From: CAYLJJ01 sp964384025
Lineage (GTDB): Bacteria; Myxococcota_A; Bradymonadia; UBA7976; UBA1532
Length of the DNA: 37,590 nucleotides
Reading direction: 5' to 3'
NCBI GenBank assembly: GCA_964384025.1
Contig: CAYLJJ010000073.1
Location: 1 to 37,590, forward strand
Under the pieces are notes generated by a model. That model had not been told where the DNA came from, did not search any database, and saw only the letters and a list, made by a program, of their open reading frames with translations. Shown in pieces: positions 31,461 through 37,590 of the stretch. Position 1 is the stretch's first letter; each line of letters begins with the position of its first letter. A program made the translations under genes and the position numbers.

Positions 31461-32048
31461 TCATGGCTTCAACGGCGCCAGGTGTTTTAAGGCTCTCTGA
31501 CAGCCCACACCCAGACCCTCGCTGCTGTCTGTGTTCTTGATAGAGCCCTGAGCATCTTGCATCAAGCATCCTGGCTCTGGGCAGTGCGGCAGCCCCAACA
31601 CATGCCCCGCCTCATGAACCGCAGTGGTGGCCAAGCGTTTGATCAGGTGGTCGCGATCTCGGGCAGATCGCTTGTGGCGGAAGCGGGAGACGACAGCGGC
31701 GGCCCCCCCCAGCTCCCCCAAGCCGAAGATCCCCCAATCCTTATACTTCCCCTTGGTCGTGGAGATATCCTTGGAGGTGACTCCCAGGATCTTCTCTCCT
31801 GGGGGAACCTGTGGAGCCAGGAAGTCGAGGAGACGATCGGCTCGCCAACGTTTGCGGGGGGCATACCAAGCCCGCTTAGGCAGAGGGATGGGGGCTCGAC
31901 GAACCACCTGCAGCTTGAGGCTCTGCTGAAGCGCCAGCTCCAACCCCTCCAGCAGATCTTTAGAGACTCGACCCAGAGGTTGAATATGAAAAGTGGCGCG
32001 TGTAGGCGCAGGGCCTGCGAGGAGTAGAAGAAGCAGAAGCGATGGCAT
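31461..32048 (-). CDS. Secreted archaemetzincin-like zinc protease (M54)
   Basis: A 195-residue protein. Its N-terminus MPSLLLLLLLAGPAPTRA is a signal peptide, so it should be exported. The catalytic zinc motif HEAGHVLGLPHC (145-156) matches the archaemetzincin pattern HExxHxxGxxHC, and the following x4-C-x-M (C161, M163) also fits. The usual CxxC further on is reduced to a single Cys (C183), so the second structural zinc site may be incomplete. Archaemetzincins are normally cytoplasmic, small metallopeptidases with poorly known targets; the signal peptide here is unusual. It is probably co-transcribed with the TPR-dynamin gene, 19 bases downstream, and divergent from the large repeat gene. 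Confidence 0.85.
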   Translation of the reverse strand: MPSLLLLLLLAGPAPTRATFHIQPLGRVSKDLLEGLELALQQSLKLQVVRRAPIPLPKRAWYAPRKRWRADRLLDFLAPQVPPGEKILGVTSKDISTTKGKYKDWGIFGLGELGGAAAVVSRFRHKRSARDRDHLIKRLATTAVHEAGHVLGLPHCPEPGCLMQDAQGSIKNTDSSEGLGVGCQRALKHLAPLKP

Positions 32049-32144
32049 TAAGAGATCTCCTCCTCAAGTGAAGGGCTGGATAGATCCGATTCTAGGGCAA
32101 ATCTGGATCGGAACGAACAGCCCTCTTGAGCTAAAAAGTCAGAC

Positions 32145-35100
32145 ATGATCAAACTCCTCTTCCCTCTGCTTCTCGCCCTGGCCAACCCAGAAGAGCATTT
32201 CCAAAAGAGCTGCCTAGAGGAGATCCGCGCCTCCGCTCTGGCGCTCACTGCGGATGCGGGAGGAGACCTTCATCTGATCTGGGTGAAGAAGATGGGAGGG
32301 GTCCTACACTATGCTCGCGTTGATGCCACGGGGCTTTGGGAGGAGGAGCGTGTTGCTGAAGGGATCAGCCGCTCTCCCAACTTTCTTTTGGGCTATCCTG
32401 GGCTGCTTTTGGACCCCGAGGGGGCGCCTCTGATCTGCTTCCACAATGTTATGCTCGGGCAGCTTGAGTTGGCGCGACGAGGTCCGGAGGGTTGGAGCAG
32501 GGAGGTGTTGGATGGAGAAGCGGCAGGGCAGGGTTGCGCTCTCGCCTTTATTGAGGGGCGGCTTAACCTCTTCTACGAGCGTAACGCTGCACTGGCGCGC
32601 CTTGAGGAGCAGCCGGGAGGTGGGTGGCGTCGGGAGTTCTTGGATGATCCAGGGTTTTCGGTGGGGGGGATGCCTGCGATCGCTCAATCCCCAGAGGGAG
32701 CCCTGTTGTTGGCTCATCGAGGAGAGCCCCCTTCCCTTCGCCTGAGTCTATGGCGGGGTGAGGGTTGGCAAAGTTGGAGCCCTGATCTGCCCTGGGCGCG
32801 GAGCGGTCGTGAGCCCTTCCCGATCTTTGAGGGCGAAGAGTGGCATGTCTATCACGGGGTTGATCCTGAAAGTCCAGGCATCGATGCAGATCTCTTCCTG
32901 GTTAAGACTTGGGAGGAGGGGAGTCAGCTCCTCCCAGAAGAGAGCGTAGGGGGCAGCTTAGGAGGGGAGCAGATGGGCGAGCAGGTCCGACTCATCAGCC
33001 GTCGTCGCTTGAGGAGCGCCCTCTTTGGCTCTCAAGACAGCCTGCTGCTCTATGAAGGGGAGCCCTTAAAAGCCCTCACCTTGGAGCACAGCAGTGCCGC
33101 TCAACGTCGTCATCAATATCGCCTGACTCGACTCGCCCATGACCCCTTTGCTCTCCCTGTGCTTGCTTGGCTCGTTGATCTCAGCCCCTACATGGGAGAG
33201 CCCGCCGAGAGCCAACTCTGCCTGATGCGTCCCTGGGATCGAGATAGAGATCGGATCCCAGACGAAGTGGAGCTTGAGTTGGGCCTTGATCCAGAGGAGG
33301 CAGATACAGATGGAGATGGTCGCAGCGATGGAGAGGAACTGCTCCTGGACGATACCGATCCTCTACATCCTGATGGCTGCCAAGTAGCTGAGGAGATCTG
33401 TAATGGTTTAGATGATGACTGCGACGGAGAGACCGATGAGGGCCTAGATGAGGCCTGCTACTCAGGCCCTGAGGGCAGCGCGGGGCGGGGCATCTGTGGA
33501 GCTGGAGTGCGCTCTTGTCGAGGGGGTATATGGGGGCTCTGTGTCGGTGAGCATCTTCCCAAAGTAGAGAGATGCAATGGCCTGGATGATGACTGTGATG
33601 GAGAGCTGGATGAGGGCTTCCAGGAGATGCGCGCCTGTGACACTGGGCTCCCCGGTCATTGCGCTCAGGGAACCCTGAGCTGCGCTGGACGCTTAGGGTT
33701 TCGCTGTGAGGTCCCTGAGGCTCAGCCGGAGATCTGTGATGGGGAGGACAACGACTGTGATGGAGAGATCGATGAGGGCCAGCGAGCCTGTGGTCAAGGG
33801 GCTTGCTATCGAGAGGTCGCAGCCTGTGTTCAGGGCGCTCTTCAAGCTTGTATCCCGGGGCCTGCGGCCCCCGCCGATCTGCGCTGTGATGGGGTGGATG
33901 AGGATTGCGATGGCTTGATTGATGAGGAGTATCCAGAGGGGATCAGTCGCTGTGGTTTGGGGGCGTGTATGCGGGAGGGTTGGCGTCGCTGTGAGGCGGG
34001 ACAGGAGCTTGATGACTGCCAGCCTGGAGCACCAGCCCTAAACGACGCCCTCTGCGATGGGGTGGATGAGGATTGTGATGGGGAGATCGACGAGGAGTAT
34101 TTAGAGCGGGAGAGCCGCTGTGGTTTGGGGATCTGCCAAGCCTTCGGCCTACGAAGCTGTCAAGGGGGTGAGGAGCTTGACAGTTGTAGAGCTGGGCTTG
34201 CTCAAGAGGAAGGGCAGAGCTGTGATGGCCTGGATCAAGACTGTGATGGCTTGGTGGATGAGGAGTATCAGCCTGAGGAGATCTCCTGTGGTTTGGGTGC
34301 GTGTCGCCGCTCCGGTTGGCGTCGCTGTCTAGAGGGTACACTCATCGAAGAGTGCCAGGCGGGACTCCCCCCCGCTGTTGATGACCGACGCTGTGATGGG
34401 ATCGATGAAGATTGCGATGGAGAGATCGATGAGGAGTATCAGCCTCGATCGATCTCCTGTGGTTTGGGGGCCTGCGAGCGCGAGGGATTCATTCGCTGTG
34501 AGGAGGGTGAGGAGCTGCTCGACTGCCAGCCGGGCGCTCCAGCGGCTCTAGATGAGCGCTGTGACGGGATCGATGAGGATTGTGATGGCTTGATCGATGA
34601 GGAGGTACAGGAGGAGGAGATCCGCTGTGGCATTGGGATCTGTGAGCGCTCAGGTTGGAGGCGCTGCCGCGAGGGCCAGCTGATCGATGTTTGTAGCGCA
34701 GGAGAGCCTCAAGAGGCGGATCTTCATTGTGATGGCCTGGATGAGGATTGTGATGGTCAGATCGATGAGGAGGCGGCGCCTCGCCCTTGGCGCTGTGGTC
34801 TGGGGGCCTGCGAGCGCGAAGGGATTAGCCGTTGCATTCAGGGGGCTTGGCGCCTGGAGTGCCAACCGGGGCAGCCCGAAGAGGCTGATCTTCGCTGTGA
34901 TGGGATCGATGAGGATTGTGATGGTCAGATCGATGAAGGGGCACTGCCACAGCCCATCTCTTGTGGCTTGGGTGCTTGCGCCCGTGAGGGAGCGCAGCGC
35001 TGTGAAGGGGGGGCCTGGGTGAGGGATTGCCAGCCAGGGCCAGCGGTTGATCTGGATCTACTCTGTGATGGGATCGACGAGGATTGCGATGGAGAGATCG

Positions 35101-35858
35101 ACGAGGAGGTGCTTCCTCAGCCTCTGAGCTGCGGTGAGGGGGCCTGCGCTGCTGAGGGGCAGCGCCTCTGCCTGCTTGGGCGCTGGATTGAGCGCTGTGC
35201 TCCTCAACAGCCCGCTGAGGCAGATCTCCTCTGTGATGGGATCGACGAGGACTGTGATGGAGAGATCGATGAGGAGGTGGAGCCTCGGGAGATTCGCTGT
35301 GGGGAGGGCGCCTGTGAGCGGCTTGGCTTAGAGCGCTGTATTGGGGGTCGTTGGATCGAGGAGTGTCAAGCGGGCAGCCCAAGCACCCTAGACCTGATCT
35401 GTGATGGGATCGACGAGGATTGCGACGGAGAGATCGATGAGGAGGTCCCTGAGCGCCCCAGCCTATGTGGAGCGGGGGCCTGTGAAGCACAGGGCGTTGA
35501 GCGCTGCGTGGCGGGTCAGATGCTGGACAGCTGTGTCCCCGCTCCTCGACAGGCGGAGCAAGATCTGATCTGTGATGGTTTGGATGAGGATTGTGATGGC
35601 CAGATCGATGAGGAGGTCTCCTGGAGCGCTACGACCTGCGGCCTGGGGGCCTGCGCTCAAACAGGAGAGCATCGCTGTATAGAGGGCCAGATGCTGGACA
35701 GCTGCCAGCCTGGGCGACCTGAACCGGCTGATCTTCGCTGTGATGGGATCGATGAGGATTGTGACGGCCAGATCGATGAAGAGGTCCCGCCCCAGGAGAT
35801 CTTCTGTGGCCTGGGTGCATGTGGTCAGGAGGGGGCTCGGAGCTGTGAGGGGGGGCGG
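32145..35858 (+). CDS. Large secreted MopE-type repeat protein, 3' end lost at a sequence join
   Basis: A frame of at least 1,238 codons starting MIKLLFPLLLALANPEE, a signal peptide. Residues ~20-380 are a beta-rich N-terminal region that repeatedly carries short WxxE/D patterns, possibly a beta-propeller. A thrombospondin type 3-like calcium-binding block follows (DRDRDRIPDE ... DTDGDGRSDGEELL). Then 15 copies of a ~56-residue module begin, each with CDGIDEDCDGEIDEE or a close variant, the MopE-type putative metal-binding motif, plus paired cysteines such as CGLGAC. The array runs from ~33400 to ~35780 without a gap. It breaks off in mid-module at 35849-35858, beyond which the frame stays open only as antisense of lon. 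No normal end is therefore visible. It probably binds copper or calcium at the cell surface, an inference from the family. Confidence 0.85.
33400..35790 (+). repeat. Array of 15 degenerate ~167-bp coding repeats (MopE modules)
   Basis: The core GATGGGATCGATGAGGAT-type sequence recurs 15 times at an average spacing of about 167 bases. The acidic core D-x-D-E-D-C-D-G is near invariant, while the ~40 residues between cores vary in length and sequence. Several units are nearly identical at DNA level (for example those near 35060, 35230 and 35400), showing recent internal duplication. Such arrays are prone to recombination and to assembly errors. Confidence 0.9.
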
Positions 35859-35861
35859 GGA
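35849..35861. other. Abrupt change of sequence style (probable join of two different DNAs)
   Basis: A run of seven G (35849-35855) ends the MopE-type array in mid-module. To its right base composition rises, codons prefer G/C in third position strongly, and the strand of the next gene reverses. A hairpin that fits the lon 3' end (GGCGGGGA 35854-35861 with TCCCCGCC 35872-35879) starts inside the G run but has no T-run after it on the lon strand, as if its tail were cut off. Confidence 0.6.
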
Positions 35862-35903
35862 GGGACGGCCTTCCCCGCCTACTCGACACTCATGGACACG
35901 TCT

Positions 35904-37590
35904 TCAGGCCATCGCGCGCGGCTCGGACGTCGCCACCGACTTCCGACGGCGCTTTCGCTTCGGAGTTGCGCGCACCTTGATGCCCAACGCCAACTGAAGC
36001 ACCTCTTCGATGCGCTCCACGGGGTGGAAGGTCATGTGCTGGCGCAGGTGCTCGGGGATCTCCTCGAGGTCGCCGGCGTTGCGCTTGGGGAGGATGATCT
36101 CCGTGATGCCGGCGCGCGCCGCCGCGAGCACCTTCTCCTTGATCCCACCCACCGGGAGCACCACGCCACGGAGGGTGATCTCCCCGGTCATGGCGAGGGC
36201 GTCCCGCATCGGCTTCCCGGTGAAGAGCGAGGTCAGCGCGACCACGATGGTCACGCCCGCCGAGGGCCCGTCCTTGGGGATCGCCCCGCTCGGCAGGTGC
36301 AAGTGGATCTTCCGCTCGCTGAACACCTCGTCGGGGATGTTGAGTTGCTCGGCCCGGGCGTGGATGAACGACAGCGCCGCGTGGGCCGACTCCTTCATCA
36401 CCTCGCCGAGTTGCCCCGTCAGCGTCAGCTTTGGCGTCCCCTTCATCAGGGTCGCCTCGATGAACAGGATGTCCCCCCCCACCGGCGTCCACGCGAGCCC
36501 CACGGCGACCCCTGGCGTCGCGATGTCCTCCTTCTGATCGGTGAAGTACTTCTGGGGCCCCAGCGCCGCCCGCACCCGCTCGCAGTCCACCGTGATCGGG
36601 CCCTCCGTATCGCCCATCGCCACGTCTCGCGCCACCGAGCGCAACGTGCTCGCGATCTGTCGATTGAGCGTCCGAACGCCAGCCTCGCGGGTGTACTCGG
36701 CGACGATCAGCCGCAGCGCCTCCTCTTCGATGGCGACCTGCTCAGCGGTGAGCCCGTGCTCCTCGAGCTGCCGAGGCAACAAGTGCTTGCGCCCGATCTC
36801 GATCTTCTCCTCCTCGATGTAGCCGGGGATCTCGATGACCTCCATGCGGTCTCGCAACGCGTGGGGGATCGTGTCGAGTCGGTTGGCGGTCGTCATGAAC
36901 AGCACGCGCGAGAGATCCACGGGGACCTCGAGGTAGTGGTCGCTGAAGCTGTTGTTCTGCTCCGGATCCAGCACCTCGAGCAACGCCGAGGCGGGATCGC
37001 CGCGGAAGTCCTGGCCGAGCTTGTCGATCTCGTCGAGTACGAACACGGGGTTCATCGTCCCCGCCTTCTTGAGGCCCTTCACGAACCGCCCCGGCAGGGA
37101 CCCGATGTAGGTGCGCCGGTGCCCGCGAATCTCGGCCTCGTCGCGGACACCGCCGAGGCTGATGCGCACGAACTCGCGCCCCAGGGCGGTGGCGATCGAC
37201 TTGCCCAGCGACGTCTTACCGACACCGGGCGGCCCGACGAGGCAGAGGATCGGCCCCCGCATATCGCCCTTGAGCTTGCGGACCGCGAGGTACTCGATGA
37301 TCCGCCGTTTCACGCGGTCGAGTCCGTGGTGGTCTTCGTCCAGCAACTCGCTCGCCCGCTTGATGTCGAGCGTGTCCTGGCTGGTCTCGTTCCACGGGAT
37401 GTCGAGGAGCCAGTCGATGTAGGTGCGCGAGACCGTGAACTCGGCGCTCTGCGGGTTCATCCGCTTGAGCCGCCGCACCTCGCGCTTTGCCGCCTTGAGC
37501 GCCTGCTCGGGCATCGCCGCGGCGAGAACGCGCTCCTCGAGCTCGTCGACGCTGTCGTCGTCGCCATCGTCGCCGCCGAGCTCCTTGCGG
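35904..37590 (-). CDS. lon: ATP-dependent protease Lon (5' part outside the window)
   Basis: A 562-codon part of the AAA+ serine protease that degrades misfolded and regulatory proteins. The frame continues to the right edge (RKELGGDDGDDDDSVDELEE, then RVLAAAMPEQALKAAKREV), so the start lies outside. An ATG at 37514 is internal and not the start. Walker A is GPPGVGKTSLG, Walker B is VFVLDEIDKLG and the sensor region is TTANRLDTIPHALRDRMEVIE. The protease domain has the catalytic Ser in KDGPSAGVT and the Lys in GGIKEKVLAA. A short basic tail (KRKRRRKSV) ends it. The base and codon use is clearly more GC-biased than in the genes left of 35858, which suggests that it comes from another genome or a different chromosomal region. 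Confidence 0.93.
   Translation of the reverse strand, partial: RKELGGDDGDDDSVDELEERVLAAAMPEQALKAAKREVRRLKRMNPQSAEFTVSRTYIDWLLDIPWNETSQDTLDIKRASELLDEDHHGLDRVKRRIIEYLAVRKLKGDMRGPILCLVGPPGVGKTSLGKSIATALGREFVRISLGGVRDEAEIRGHRRTYIGSLPGRFVKGLKKAGTMNPVFVLDEIDKLGQDFRGDPASALLEVLDPEQNNSFSDHYLEVPVDLSRVLFMTTANRLDTIPHALRDRMEVIEIPGYIEEEKIEIGRKHLLPRQLEEHGLTAEQVAIEEEALRLIVAEYTREAGVRTLNRQIASTLRSVARDVAMGDTEGPITVDCERVRAALGPQKYFTDQKEDIATPGVAVGLAWTPVGGDILFIEATLMKGTPKLTLTGQLGEVMKESAHAALSFIHARAEQLNIPDEVFSERKIHLHLPSGAIPKDGPSAGVTIVVALTSLFTGKPMRDALAMTGEITLRGVVLPVGGIKEKVLAAARAGITEIILPKRNAGDLEEIPEHLRQHMTFHPVERIEEVLQLALGIKVRATPKRKRRRKSVATSEPRAMA

Noticed and set aside
33400..35790. Regular DNA repeats that might suggest a CRISPR array
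   Set aside because: The units are ~167 bases, degenerate, in frame and encode the MopE motif; spacers are coding and no cas gene is present.
35859..37590. The repeat gene's reading frame stays open to the right edge of the window
   Set aside because: Beyond 35858 the translation is Arg/His/Leu-rich antisense of lon, with no relation to the repeat modules. An open antisense frame is expected in such GC-biased DNA.

Overview
The window looks like chromosomal DNA of a fairly GC-rich, Gram-negative, delta-type bacterium, most likely Myxococcota or a Bradymonadales-like relative. This is inferred from protein style only: MJ0042-type zinc-ribbon plus GYF-like plus TPR membrane proteins, a MopE-type metal-binding repeat protein, Cys-rich linkers in a lipoprotein, an Lgt of the HDHPG / HDLGLYE type and a group 3d hydrogenase. 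No rRNA, tRNA or CRISPR was recognised.

Layout. 1-354: edge of a leftward gene and a non-coding stretch. 355-5018 (leftward): a probable four-gene unit of a Fic-fold protein with a degenerate active site, two paralogous zinc-ribbon/GYF-like/TM/TPR proteins and mtnA. 5277-9209 (leftward): ilvE and glnE. 9328-12561 (rightward): glmU-glmS, which together make UDP-GlcNAc. 12571-12780: a perfect 105-bp tandem duplication. 12898-14567 (rightward): rplU-rpmA-obgE. 14568-17700: an accessory island with a lipoprotein, a VapBC-type toxin-antitoxin pair and a short reverse-transcriptase remnant. 17701-19480 (rightward): an Lgt-family gene and an HSL-type esterase. 19504-23084 (leftward): grpE-dnaK-dnaJ, with a possible frameshifted small membrane protein upstream. 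23415-28784 (rightward): a compact hoxF-hoxU-hoxY-hoxH-hoxW operon for an NAD-linked [NiFe] hydrogenase, ending in a stand-alone receiver-domain gene. 28796-32048 (leftward): a TPR / dynamin-like GTPase fusion and a secreted archaemetzincin-like protease. 32145-about 35858 (rightward): a very long secreted protein with 15 MopE-type repeats. 35904-37590 (leftward): lon, cut by the right edge.

The genes cover nitrogen control (glnE), branched-chain amino acids (ilvE), methionine salvage (mtnA), cell-wall precursors (glmUS), ribosome assembly (rplU, rpmA, obgE), protein quality control (dnaK system, lon) and hydrogen/NAD(H) redox balance (hox). The least conventional items are the pseudo-Fic protein, the TPR-dynamin fusion, the receiver gene inside the hydrogenase operon, the 105-bp tandem repeat and the repeat giant.

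Caution about the right end: at a run of seven G (35849-35855) the repeat gene stops in mid-repeat, base and codon style change abruptly, and lon begins on the other strand. This looks like a join between two different DNAs (assembly chimera or recent rearrangement). The last ~1.7 kb should not be assumed to belong to the same genome until read coverage is checked.
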